Source: Dehalococcoidia bacterium | GTDB lineage: Bacteria; Chloroflexota; Dehalococcoidia; Lucifugimonadales; Lucifugimonadaceae | DNA: 22,942 nt | Assembly (NCBI GenBank): GCA_028278465.1 | Contig: JANQEF010000008.1 | Span: 1-22,942 of the forward strand | Direction: 5' to 3' | In this document: positions 13,002-20,347 of the stretch, piece after piece | Position numbering within the stretch: the first letter of the stretch is position 1 | Layout of the letters: each line of letters starts with the position of its first letter | Notes under the pieces: generated by a model | Told to the model about the DNA's origin: nothing | Database searches by the model: none | The model's input: the letters and a program-made list of their open reading frames with translations, nothing else | Made by a program: the position numbers and the translations under genes

Positions 13002-14948
13002 ATGCAGGGCAACTCAATCCAAAACGTGACTGTGATCGGCGCAGGGCTGATGGGCCACGGCATCGGACTGGAGTTCGCAGCGCACGGGCTCAATGTGACG
13101 CTGATCGACCGGGACGAAGCGGCGCTGGACGTGGCGAAGAAGCGGGTTGATCTCGGCCTTGACCTGCTGGCCGAGGCCGGGACGCTGCAGCCGGACCGCT
13201 TCGACGATGTTCGTTCGAGGATTCGCTACTCAACCGGCGTTTTGGAGGCCCGTTCGGCCGCCGATCTGGTCATCGAAGCGGTCTTCGAGAACCTGGAGCT
13301 GAAGCGTCGCTTGCTGGCGGAGGCGGCTTCGACCGCGCCTGCTCACGCCGTCTTCGCCAGCAACACGTCGTCGTTCATGCCGTCACAGCTCGCCGACGCG
13401 ACCGGCCGGCCTGACCGCTTCGCAATCGCCCACTACTTCAACCCGCCGTATCTGCTGCCGCTGGTCGAGATAGTTCCCGCGTCGGGCGCAGATCAGGCCG
13501 CCGAAACACTGCGCCGACTCTATTACAGCATGTCCAAGAAGCCGGTCGTGATCAGGAAGGAAGTGCCCGGGTTTGTCGCCAACCGGCTGCAGGCGGCGCT
13601 GGGCAGGGAAGCGGCGGCGCTGGTGCAGCGCGGCATCGCAACGCCGCACGACGTCGATTCAGTTATCAAGCACGGCTTCGGCCGCAGGCTGGCAGTGGCG
13701 GGGCCGTTCGAGATCTGGGAGCAGATCGGCTGGGACCTTGTCGAGACGATCGTTGGCGAGCTGTTCGCCGAGATCGACACGTCGACTGGACCTTCGCAGG
13801 TGGCGCTGGAGGCGATAGACCGAGGAGATCTCGGCGTGAAGACCGGACGAGGCGTTTACGAATGGGCGCAGGAGAGCGCCGAGGCGCTGCGGCTGAGGAT
13901 CGGCCGGGCGCTGATCAGGCTGGCGCAGCTTGAGGTGGGCTCGGGAGAGTCCGTGGCGGCGAATAGATCGGCTGCGGGAGTTGAACAGGCGCCTGCGGCG
14001 GCCGAACCAGCACATGGTCCTCAGAAGATAGCCGTTGTCGGCGCCGGGTTGATGGGCCACGGCATCGCACTGGAGTTCGCCGCCCACGGCCACGATGTCA
14101 CCATCAACGACGTGTCCGAGGAGCTGCTCGAGAGCGCGATCGAGCGCTGCGAGTCGGGACTGAAACTCCTGGCGGAGACGAGACGGATCGCTCCCGCGTC
14201 GGTGCCCGAAGCGCTCGGCCGCATCACTGCGTCAGCTAACCTGCAGACGGCTGTGCGTGACGCGGATGTCGTGATCGAGGCGACCAGCGAGGACCTCGAA
14301 CTCAAACGGCGCATATTCGGAGCACTGGACGAATACTCCCGGCCTGATGCGATCCTCCTCAGCAACACCTCGACGTTCCTGCCGAGCACGGTCGGCCGAG
14401 ACACGAGCCGCGGCAGCCACATCGCGGTCGCCCACTACTTCAACCCGCCGCACCTGCTGCCGATCGTCGAGGTAGTACGCGGACCGGAAACGTCGGACGA
14501 AACGGTCACAGCAGTGGTGCGTCTTCTCCAGGCGCTCGGCAAGAAGCCGGCGGTCGTGCAGCAAGAGGTCCAGGGCTTCATCGGCAACAGGCTGCAGGCG
14601 GCGGTGTTCAGGGAGGCGCTGCACATCGTCTCGGCCGGTGTCGCTACCGCGCCGGAGATCGACGAGGTCGTCAGGTCGAGCTTCGGGCGGCGGCTGTCGG
14701 TCGCCGGCACGTTCGAGCTTCGGGACATCATCGGCCTCGACCTGGCGCTGGACATCGGCCGCCAGATCACGCCGTCACTCGACAACTCGACCACCGTGCC
14801 GGAGGTGCTCGCCGAGAAGGTCAGGTCCGGTGACCTTGGCACCAAGACCGGTCGCGGCTTCTACGACTGGACGCCGGAGTCCGCCGAAGCCCTTCGCCTG
14901 CGCATCGCAAACGCCCTCGCAGACATGGCCGCGTGGCCTGAAGAATAG
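13002..14948 (+). CDS. tandemly duplicated 3-hydroxyacyl-CoA dehydrogenase (two full copies in one chain)
   Basis: This 648-residue protein consists of two complete short-chain-type 3-hydroxyacyl-CoA dehydrogenases joined head to tail, which oxidise 3-hydroxyacyl-CoA with NAD+. Copy 1 is about 1-312, an Ala/Pro-rich linker about 313-340, copy 2 about 341-648. Both copies have the Rossmann motif (G13-A-G-L-M-G18; G347-A-G-L-M-G352) and the catalytic set: S120/N121, H144, E156, N194 in copy 1; S454/N455, H478, E490, N529 in copy 2. Equivalent residues are offset by 334-335 positions. Both copies end with a D-L-G-x-K-T-G-R-G-x-Y-x-W segment and ESAEALRLRI. Each half thus looks catalytically complete. 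The HYFNPP(Y/H)LLP(L/I)VE signature resembles the lambda-crystallin/carnitine-dehydrogenase side of the family. There is no Shine-Dalgarno before the ATG, which follows an AT-rich CATTCTATAG. Confidence 0.93.
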   Translation: MQGNSIQNVTVIGAGLMGHGIGLEFAAHGLNVTLIDRDEAALDVAKKRVDLGLDLLAEAGTLQPDRFDDVRSRIRYSTGVLEARSAADLVIEAVFENLELKRRLLAEAASTAPAHAVFASNTSSFMPSQLADATGRPDRFAIAHYFNPPYLLPLVEIVPASGADQAAETLRRLYYSMSKKPVVIRKEVPGFVANRLQAALGREAAALVQRGIATPHDVDSVIKHGFGRRLAVAGPFEIWEQIGWDLVETIVGELFAEIDTSTGPSQVALEAIDRGDLGVKTGRGVYEWAQESAEALRLRIGRALIRLAQLEVGSGESVAANRSAAGVEQAPAAAEPAHGPQKIAVVGAGLMGHGIALEFAAHGHDVTINDVSEELLESAIERCESGLKLLAETRRIAPASVPEALGRITASANLQTAVRDADVVIEATSEDLELKRRIFGALDEYSRPDAILLSNTSTFLPSTVGRDTSRGSHIAVAHYFNPPHLLPIVEVVRGPETSDETVTAVVRLLQALGKKPAVVQQEVQGFIGNRLQAAVFREALHIVSAGVATAPEIDEVVRSSFGRRLSVAGTFELRDIIGLDLALDIGRQITPSLDNSTTVPEVLAEKVRSGDLGTKTGRGFYDWTPESAEALRLRIANALADMAAWPEE

Positions 14949-15047
14949 CCACGCCGCGGCATGCGGGCAGTGTTAATCTCACTTGCGCCCGAATCCGCCC
15001 GCACTCGTCCAAGCCCCGCCTTCCCGCGCAACTAAGGACCACGCACC

Positions 15048-17609
15048 GTGACCACTCCAGACAGCCCCTATCGACTGCCGCGCACCGTCATCCCGTCCCG
15101 CTACGAGATCGCCCTCGAACCCGACCTCGAAGCTGCCAGCTTCACCGGCACAGTCGCCATAGAAGTCGACATCAACGAGCCGGTCTCAGACATCTGGCTC
15201 AACGCCGCCGAACTCGAGATCCACAGCGCATCGATCGAGCCCGCGGGCGGCGCAGCCATCGACGCCTCAGACATCTCCCTCCATGAAAAAGAGGAGCGCG
15301 CCGAGATCACCCTCGCAGACGCCGTCCAGCCGGGCAGCTACGTTCTGCGCCTCGCCTTCACCGGCATCCTCAACGACAAGCTGCGCGGCTTCTACCTTTC
15401 GCGCTTCACAGACTCCGCCGGCGCCGAACGCCTCATCGCAACGACCCAGCTCGAGAGCACAGACGCCCGTCGCGCCTTTCCTTGCTTTGACGAGCCGGAC
15501 TTCAAGGCGGTCTACGGCGTAACCCTCACCGTTCCCGAAGACCTCTTCGCGGTGTCGAACGGCCCACTCGTCTCTGAGACTTCGGACGGCAATGGCAAGA
15601 AGGTCGCCGTCTTCGAAGACACGATGAAGATGTCGACCTATCTCGTGGCGTTCATCGTCGGGCCGTTCGAAGCCACCGATCCCGTCGACGTCGACGGTGT
15701 GCCGCTGCGCATCGTCCACCCCATCGGCAAAGGCCACCTCACCGGCTACGCGCTCAGGGCCGGAGCGCACGCTCTGCGCTACTTCACCAGCTACTACGGC
15801 ATCGCCTATCCGGGCCAGAAGCTCGACATGATCGCCGTGCCGGACTTCGCCTTCGGCGCCATGGAGAACCTTGGCTGTATTACGTACCGCGAGGTGCTGC
15901 TGCTGATGGATGACGAGCGCTCGACGCAGCCCGAGCTGATGCGCGTCGCCGACGTGATCGCACATGAGATTGCGCACATGTGGTTCGGCGACCTTGTGAC
16001 GATGCGCTGGTGGAACGGCATCTGGCTGAACGAAGCCTTCGCCACCTTCATGGCGACCGCGGCGGCCGACGACTTCAACCCGGACTGGCACCGCTGGGAC
16101 CAGTTCTCGCTCGACCGCTCAGCCGCATTCGACGTCGATTCGCTCGACAAGACTCGGCCGATCGAGGTCGAGGTCAACTCGCCTGAAGACGCCGACGCCA
16201 TGTTCGACCTGCTCACCTATGAGAAGGGCGGATCGGTGCTGCGCATGCTTGAGCAGTACCTCGGCGAGGACCGCTACCGCGACGGCATCCGCTACTACCT
16301 GGACAAGCACCAGTACGCGAACACCGAGACGTCGGACCTGTGGGACGCCATTGAGCACGTGACGGGCGAGCCTGCCCGCAGCGTGATGGACTCGTGGATC
16401 TTCCAGCAAGGCTATCCACTGGTCTCGGTGGAGGCGTCCGGCTCGCAGATCACGCTCACGCAGCAGCGCTTCCGCTACACGCCGGTCGAAGGCGGCGACG
16501 ACACGCTATGGCAGGTGCCTGTGGTGCTTCGCTACTCGTCTGGCGGCTCGGTACACGAAGACCGCGTGCTGCTGACCGAGCGCACCACGCAGGTGTCACT
16601 GAACGGCGAGCCCGACTGGCTAGTTGTGAACGCCGGCGGCAGCGGTTTCTACCGCGTGCGCTACTCGTCCGACCTCCTGCAGGCGCTGGCTCCACGCATG
16701 CAGACCGAGTTGCAGCCAATCGAACGCTACGGCCTTGTCGACGACACCCGCGCCGCGATGATCTCCGGCGCCACATCGGCCGCAGACTTCCTGGAGTTCG
16801 CCAGGGGCTTTGAGGACGAGACCGATCTCGATGTCTGGTCGGTGCTGATGACCGGACTCGGCACGATTCATCACCTTGTCGAAGGCGCGGCTCGGGACAA
16901 CTTCGAGAAGACGCTTGCAGACCTCTACGGCGCAGCGCTCAGCAGACTCGGCTGGGAGCCGGCTGCCGGTGAGTCCGCACGTGATTCGGAGCTGCGGGGA
17001 ACGCTGATAGGCGCTCTCGGCGGCGCGGCGCGTGACTCTGAGGCTATCCAGAAGTCCCGTGAGCTGCACGCGAAGTACCTGGAAGACCCGTCCAGCGTCG
17101 AGCCGAACGTGGCCGCTGCGGTCACGCGCGTTGTCGCCATGAGCGGCACGGCGGACGACTACGCCGTCTACGTGCAGCGCTTCAAGAACGCATCAACGCC
17201 ACAGGAGGAGCGCCGCTACCAGACGCATCTCGGCTCGTTCCCGGGCGATGCGGAGATCGACAACACGCTGCAGATGTCGATGAACGGCGAGATTCGCACG
17301 CAGGATTCGCCGTATCTGCTGGGCTACGCGATGGCCAACCGCGAGCAGGGCGAACGAGTGTGGCGTTTCGTGGCGGAGAACTGGGACGAGATGCTGAAGG
17401 CGTTCCCTGACAACTCGATAGTGCGAATGGCGGGCGGCATCCGGGCGCTGAGCAAGCCGGAGATCGCATCTGAGATCGCGGCGTTCTTCGAGTCGCACAA
17501 GGTGCCAACGGGCGAGCTGACGATGCAGCAGCATCTGGAGAAGCTACGCGTCAACGTAGCGCTGAGAGAGCGAGAAGCGGCAGGTCTTGAGAAGCTGCTG
17601 GGCGGGTAG
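15048..17609 (+). CDS. M1-family zinc aminopeptidase
   Basis: This 853-residue protein is a gluzincin aminopeptidase that removes N-terminal amino acids from peptides. The N-terminal beta domain includes ARRAFPCFDEPDFKAVYG (about 140-157). The exopeptidase motif GAMEN is at 270-274. The zinc site HEIAH is at 306-310, with the third ligand E329 in WLNEAF, exactly HExxH-x18-E. Residues from about 530 on match the ERAP1-like C-terminal helical domain. Length and order fit the eukaryote-like branch (puromycin-sensitive/ERAP and Thermoplasma tricorn-factor F3 type) rather than E. coli PepN. There is no signal peptide, so it is likely cytoplasmic. The start is GTG at 15048 with AAGGA 9 nt upstream. 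The stop is followed within 5 bp by the tandem repeat array. Confidence 0.96.
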   Translation: MTTPDSPYRLPRTVIPSRYEIALEPDLEAASFTGTVAIEVDINEPVSDIWLNAAELEIHSASIEPAGGAAIDASDISLHEKEERAEITLADAVQPGSYVLRLAFTGILNDKLRGFYLSRFTDSAGAERLIATTQLESTDARRAFPCFDEPDFKAVYGVTLTVPEDLFAVSNGPLVSETSDGNGKKVAVFEDTMKMSTYLVAFIVGPFEATDPVDVDGVPLRIVHPIGKGHLTGYALRAGAHALRYFTSYYGIAYPGQKLDMIAVPDFAFGAMENLGCITYREVLLLMDDERSTQPELMRVADVIAHEIAHMWFGDLVTMRWWNGIWLNEAFATFMATAAADDFNPDWHRWDQFSLDRSAAFDVDSLDKTRPIEVEVNSPEDADAMFDLLTYEKGGSVLRMLEQYLGEDRYRDGIRYYLDKHQYANTETSDLWDAIEHVTGEPARSVMDSWIFQQGYPLVSVEASGSQITLTQQRFRYTPVEGGDDTLWQVPVVLRYSSGGSVHEDRVLLTERTTQVSLNGEPDWLVVNAGGSGFYRVRYSSDLLQALAPRMQTELQPIERYGLVDDTRAAMISGATSAADFLEFARGFEDETDLDVWSVLMTGLGTIHHLVEGAARDNFEKTLADLYGAALSRLGWEPAAGESARDSELRGTLIGALGGAARDSEAIQKSRELHAKYLEDPSSVEPNVAAAVTRVVAMSGTADDYAVYVQRFKNASTPQEERRYQTHLGSFPGDAEIDNTLQMSMNGEIRTQDSPYLLGYAMANREQGERVWRFVAENWDEMLKAFPDNSIVRMAGGIRALSKPEIASEIAAFFESHKVPTGELTMQQHLEKLRVNVALREREAAGLEKLLGG

Positions 17610-17803
17610 ATCGCGTCGTCCCGAGCGGGCGCGAGGGACCCGGTGGGCGGGGCGATCGATCTACGCCGCTCTCTAGATCAGCAGCAGCCAGGCTCGCGCC
17701 GTCGGAGAGCTTGGCGGTGCGTTGAGCCCCGGCGCTCATCCGGGTACTTCGCTGCCAATCGGGACGAAGGTGCTGGCGGCGTCATCAACGACCCTCCCTC
17801 TAA

Positions 17804-17826
17804 CTCCCTCCCAAGCTGGGAGGGAG
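17804..17826. repeat. 9-bp-stem hairpin closing array unit 1
   Basis: Perfect inverted repeat CTCCCTCCC, loop AAGCT, GGGAGGGAG. It is reproduced exactly in unit 2. There is no T-run on either side, so it is not a classical terminator, although a strong RNA hairpin downstream of the M1 gene could stabilise that mRNA. Confidence 0.7.
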
Positions 17827-18027
17827 GATGCCCGTCGTCCCGAGCGGGTGTGAGGGACCCGGTAGGCGGGGCGATCTACCTACGCCGCTCTCTAGATCAG
17901 TAGCAACCAGGCACGCGCCGTCGGAGAGTGAGCTTGACGAGACGTTGAGCCCCCTCCCCTCATCCAGGTCCTTCGCTGCCAATCAGGACGAAGGTGCTGG
18001 CGGCGTCACCAACGACCCTCCCTCTAA

Positions 18028-18050
18028 CTCCCTCCCAAGCTGGGAGGGAG
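18028..18050. repeat. 9-bp-stem hairpin closing array unit 2
   Basis: Same perfect stem and AAGCT loop as the hairpin of unit 1. In unit 3 the equivalent position (about 18250-18285) has lost the left arm through an insertion containing GCGCCTTGAGGGCACCC, while the right arm remains. A related sequence with GCGCC and GGGCACCCGAAGCCGGGAGG appears again near 20174-20230. Confidence 0.7.
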
Positions 18051-18360
18051 GATGCCCGTCGTCCCGAGCGGGTGCGAGGGACCCGATGGGCGGGGCGATC
18101 CATCTGCGGTCGTCTCTGGATCAGCGGTCACGAGGCACGCGCCGTCGTAGAGCGAACTTGACGAGACGATGAGCCCCTCCCCTCATCCAGGTCCTTCGTT
18201 GCCACTCAGGACGAAGGTGCTGGCCGCGTAACCAACGACCCACCCTCTAACTCGCGCCTTGAGGGCACCCGAAGCTGGGAGGGAGGATGTCCGTCGTCCC
18301 GAGCCTGTGCGAGGGACCCGGTGGGTGGGGCGATCTATCTGGACTTCTTCACTACGCCCG

Positions 18361-18379
18361 GTCCCGGCGGAGCCGGGAC
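18361..18379. repeat. 8-bp-stem hairpin (copy A)
   Basis: Perfect inverted repeat GTCCCGGC, loop GGA, GCCGGGAC. The same hairpin with loop AGA recurs at 20118-20136. It lies 4 bp before the copy A 111-bp element. Confidence 0.7.
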
Positions 18380-18383
18380 ATTC

Positions 18384-18494
18384 GTGTTTCCTGAGTGGAG
18401 CGTTAGCGGAGTCGAAGGATCTCTGCGAGGGAGACCGGTGTTGACAGGATCAGCTGGCCCCTCAAGAGACCCTTCGACTTCGCTCAGGGAACAC
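18384..18494. repeat. 111-bp inverted-repeat element, copy A
   Basis: The left end GTGTTTCCTGAG and right end CTCAGGGAACAC are near-perfect inverted repeats. Inside them GTCGAAGGATCTCTG on the left is opposed by CCCTTCGACTTCGCTCAGGG on the right. A second copy in the same orientation is at 20234-20343, sharing both ends and the central TGACAGGA-x-CAGCTG. There is no coding capacity. It has the form of a MITE or REP-type mobile or hairpin element. Confidence 0.75.
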
Positions 18495-18538
18495 GCCCCA
18501 CCCTCTAACTCCCTACCTGGCAGAGAGGGAGCGCCCCC

Positions 18539-19267
18539 TCACTCCTTCAGCTCAATCCCGTAGTACTCGATCTCCTCGAACAGCGCCCGCGGGTCCCGCG
18601 GCTCGAACTTCAGCACCGGATCGATGTCTGCCCTTTTTATCCGGTCCAGCCGGAACATCCGACCCGCCTTGCGCAGGTCATCGAAAGTCAGCAGATACCA
18701 TAGCGGCGACTGCACCAGTAGGCCGTGCGGCGCCACCGTCCGCTCAGTGCGGTTTCTGTGGCGGTCCTCGTAACTCAGCCGCAGCGCACGGCCACTCAGA
18801 AACGCCTCCTCGCATACGGTGTACACATCCGGATCGATCGGCCCCGCATGCTCCACCGTGACCTCATCCGGCGCCACGCCAACCACAACACGCTCCAGCA
18901 CACGCTCGAACCGTTCGCGCCTCGCCTCCGGCAGCGACTCCAGAACCTTCGAGAACGCGCTCGAAACCCCCGCGCCCGGCGGCACCGAGCCCGAAACGGC
19001 GCTCAGCCGCTGCGACACCCACATCCCGAACAGCTCATTGATGCTCAGCCCCAGCGGAGGCATCGAATACTCCTGGCCGATCTGCAGCCCGCCGCCGCGC
19101 CCAGGTTCGCCATAGATCGGCACATCCTGGTCTCGCAGAGCCGCTATGTCGCGGTGAACCGTCCGCTCGCCGACGCCAAAGCGCTCCGCGAGCTCGAACA
19201 CCGTCACAGGCGCGCGGCGGCTCCTCATGTACTCAACAATCCCGTACAGGCGCTGGAGTCTCTGCAA
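18539..19267 (-). CDS. WYL-domain helix-turn-helix transcriptional regulator
   Basis: This 242-residue regulator has an N-terminal winged HTH of the HTH_11/DeoR-like type (about 1-60: MQRLQRLYGIVEYMRSRRAP, ELAERFGVGERTVHRDIAAL, then the wing YGEPGRGGGLQIG) and a C-terminal WYL domain (about 145-218). The WYL-type segment is SPLWYLLTF (W190, Y191, L192) and the later F-R-L-D-R-I motif is at 205-210. WYL domains are Sm-like ligand sensors, in known cases sensing nucleic acids or nucleotides. The start is TTG at 19267, supported by GGAG 8 nt upstream; an ATG lies 13 codons in. It is divergent from the ABM-like gene, with inverted repeats in the shared 150-bp region, so that gene is its most likely target. 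Both are bracketed by repeat clusters. Confidence 0.92.
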   Translation of the reverse strand: MQRLQRLYGIVEYMRSRRAPVTVFELAERFGVGERTVHRDIAALRDQDVPIYGEPGRGGGLQIGQEYSMPPLGLSINELFGMWVSQRLSAVSGSVPPGAGVSSAFSKVLESLPEARRERFERVLERVVVGVAPDEVTVEHAGPIDPDVYTVCEEAFLSGRALRLSYEDRHRNRTERTVAPHGLLVQSPLWYLLTFDDLRKAGRMFRLDRIKRADIDPVLKFEPRDPRALFEEIEYYGIELKE

Positions 19268-19307
19268 CTCAGGCGCTCCGGGACGTTTTCAGTGTTTCGG
19301 CAAAAGG

Positions 19308-19323
19308 TGACACAGGGCTGTCA
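19308..19323. promoter_or_regulatory. candidate operator, inverted repeat upstream of the WYL gene
   Basis: TGACA-N6-TGTCA is a perfect 16-bp inverted repeat in the divergent WYL/ABM intergenic region, 41 bp upstream of the WYL start. Its size and place fit a dimeric regulator site; no second copy was seen. Confidence 0.4.
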
Positions 19324-19370
19324 GGGTTGAGCAATACGCTCCGTTTCGTGGTTCGTGCGGGCCACATTAT

Positions 19371-19383
19371 CGAACGAAGTTCG
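19371..19383. promoter_or_regulatory. candidate operator, inverted repeat upstream of the ABM-like gene
   Basis: CGAAC-N3-GTTCG is a perfect inverted repeat directly after an AT-rich CATTAT (19365-19370) that could serve as a -10 for the ABM-like gene. If so the palindrome would cover the start site. No good -35 accompanies it. Confidence 0.35.
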
Positions 19384-19417
19384 AGAACAGGTCTGAGCAG
19401 TGTCAGGAGCAGATGAG

Positions 19418-19744
19418 ATGGTTGGAGAACACGAGCACCACGTGCTGGAGCTGGCGACGTTCAAGCTGCAGCCGGGCGTGACCGAGGACCAGTTCGCGGC
19501 GGCGAACGAATCGCTATCAGGATGGGCGCGTCGACAGCCGGGTTTTGTGTCGAGGCACCTGTCGTACAGCGAGAAGGAAGAGATGTACATCGATGTGGTG
19601 TACTGGGAGTCGCTGGCAGCGGCGCAGGCGGCGGATGAGCTTTCGATGAGCTCTGAGGAGTGCGCTCCGCTGTTCGGCATGACGGTGCCCGAGAGCGTGA
19701 AACTAATCCACGCCGGCCCGGTAACAAGCGCGGTGGCCGTCTAG
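19418..19744 (+). CDS. small dimeric alpha/beta-barrel (ABM-like) protein
   Basis: The protein has 108 residues from the ATG at 19418. AGGAG lies 8 nt upstream, which favours this over an in-frame GTG six codons earlier. The pattern HHVLELATFKLQPGVTEDQF, helix AANESLSGWARRQPGFVSRH, strand SYSEKEEMYIDVVYWESL, helix AAAQAADELS is the ferredoxin-like fold of the antibiotic-biosynthesis-monooxygenase/Dabb group, which forms dimers with a shared barrel. Members include quinol monooxygenases, heme-degrading enzymes and many proteins of unknown role. No catalytic residue set can be assigned. The divergent WYL regulator next door suggests inducible expression by a small ligand. Confidence 0.75.
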   Translation: MVGEHEHHVLELATFKLQPGVTEDQFAAANESLSGWARRQPGFVSRHLSYSEKEEMYIDVVYWESLAAAQAADELSMSSEECAPLFGMTVPESVKLIHAGPVTSAVAV

Positions 19745-19762
19745 GCGAGGGTTTCGAGGCTA

Positions 19763-19982
19763 CCGTCGTCCCGAGCCTGCGCGAGGGACCTGGTGGGGTG
19801 GATGCAGCTGGGTTACGAGTCTTGTGCCCGCGTTAGCGCGTATCTTTGTCATCCCGAGCACAAGCGAGGGATCTGACTGTTCGACGCGGAACCAGTCGAG
19901 AGATTCCGGATCAAGTCCGGAATGGCAGCAATCGGTGTGTCGCCCCACCCACCGGGTCCCTCGCTCTGGCACGGGACGACGG
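19763..19982. mobile_element. 220-bp MITE-like element with about 38-bp terminal inverted repeats
   Basis: The left end (19763-19801) starts CCGTCGTCCCGAGCC and runs through GAGGGACC and GGTGGGG. The right end (19943-19982), read in reverse complement, starts CCGTCGTCCCGTGCC and runs through GAGGGACCCGGTGGG. The two ends match for almost 40 bp with few differences. The interior (about 140 bp) has no coding frame and holds a second palindrome at 19903-19923. The terminal sequence is also the first 30 or so bases of every unit in the 17614 array. No target-site duplication was identified. The non-autonomous transposon interpretation is inferred. Confidence 0.6.
19903..19923. repeat. 8-bp-stem hairpin inside the 220-bp element
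   Basis: Perfect inverted repeat ATTCCGGA, loop TCAAG, TCCGGAAT. It is preceded by a CATCCCGAGC...GCGAGGGATCT motif. This is the style of extragenic palindrome found in many bacterial genomes, so it may be a nested, separate repeat. Confidence 0.6.
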
Positions 19983-20117
19983 ACAACGCGCCCCCGGCTT
20001 CGTACAGCCGAGGAGCGCGTACTACCTCCTCCCAGCTTCGGGCGCCCGCTTGCGGGCGCGGGTTCAGGGGGAGGGCCATTCGTCTTGTTCTGACCAGGAC
20101 TCTGCTTTCCGCGCCCG

Positions 20118-20136
20118 GTCCCGGCAGAGCCGGGAC
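20118..20136. repeat. 8-bp-stem hairpin (copy B)
   Basis: GTCCCGGC, loop AGA, GCCGGGAC: identical stem to 18361-18379. It is followed by CACCCTTCGACAAGCTCAGG and then by sequence resembling the end of an array unit before the copy B 110-bp element. The remaining bases of 19745-20347 hold no gene that I can support. Confidence 0.7.
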
Positions 20137-20233
20137 GACACGCACCCTTCGACAAGCTCAGGATGGCGTCACAGCCGACCCTTCCTTTAAGTCGCGCCAG
20201 CAAGCGGGCACCCGAAGCCGGGAGGGAGGACTC

Positions 20234-20343
20234 GTGTTTCCTGAGCGAAGTGAAACGAAGTCGAAGGATCTCTGAAGCTGAGAGCGGTCCTGACAGGACC
20301 AGCTGCCCGTACCAGAGGCCCTTCGACTTCGCTCAGGGAACAC
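20234..20343. repeat. 110-bp inverted-repeat element, copy B
   Basis: Same ends as copy A (GTGTTTCCTGAG and CTCAGGGAACAC) and same centre (TGACAGGA-x-CAGCTG), with most differences in the left arm. The left arm reads GAGCGAAGTGAAACGAAG where the right arm is the complement of GAGCGAAG followed by TCGAAGG, which suggests a small internal duplication. It ends 4 bp before the stop codon of the MFS gene. Confidence 0.75.
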
Positions 20344-20347
20344 CCCC

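Larger units (their letters stand above)
17614..18345. repeat. tandem array of about 220-bp non-coding units (3 full, 1 partial)
   Basis: Units start at 17614, 17833, 18057 and 18292, each with CGTCGTCCCGAGC followed about ten bases later by GAGGGACCCG. Unit lengths are 219, 224 and 235 bp; the fourth is recognisable for about 50 bp. Units 1 and 2 are the most similar to each other. Unit 3 is more diverged and carries a short insertion near its end. Shared internal landmarks are GGGCGATC, CTCTCTAGATCAG, CGCGCCGTCG, GACGAAGGTGCTGG and a terminal hairpin. Short open frames here do not stay aligned with the repeat and look non-coding. The array fills the space between the M1 stop and the 3' end of the WYL gene. 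Its function is unknown. Confidence 0.85.

Noticed and set aside
17828..18172. Open frame of 114 codons spanning repeat units 2 and 3
   Set aside because: It crosses a unit boundary, is not preserved in the same phase in unit 1 and has the low-complexity composition of translated repeats.
17614..18345. CRISPR array
   Set aside because: Units are about 220 bp, similar along most of their length, with no short repeat/unique spacer alternation and no cas genes nearby.
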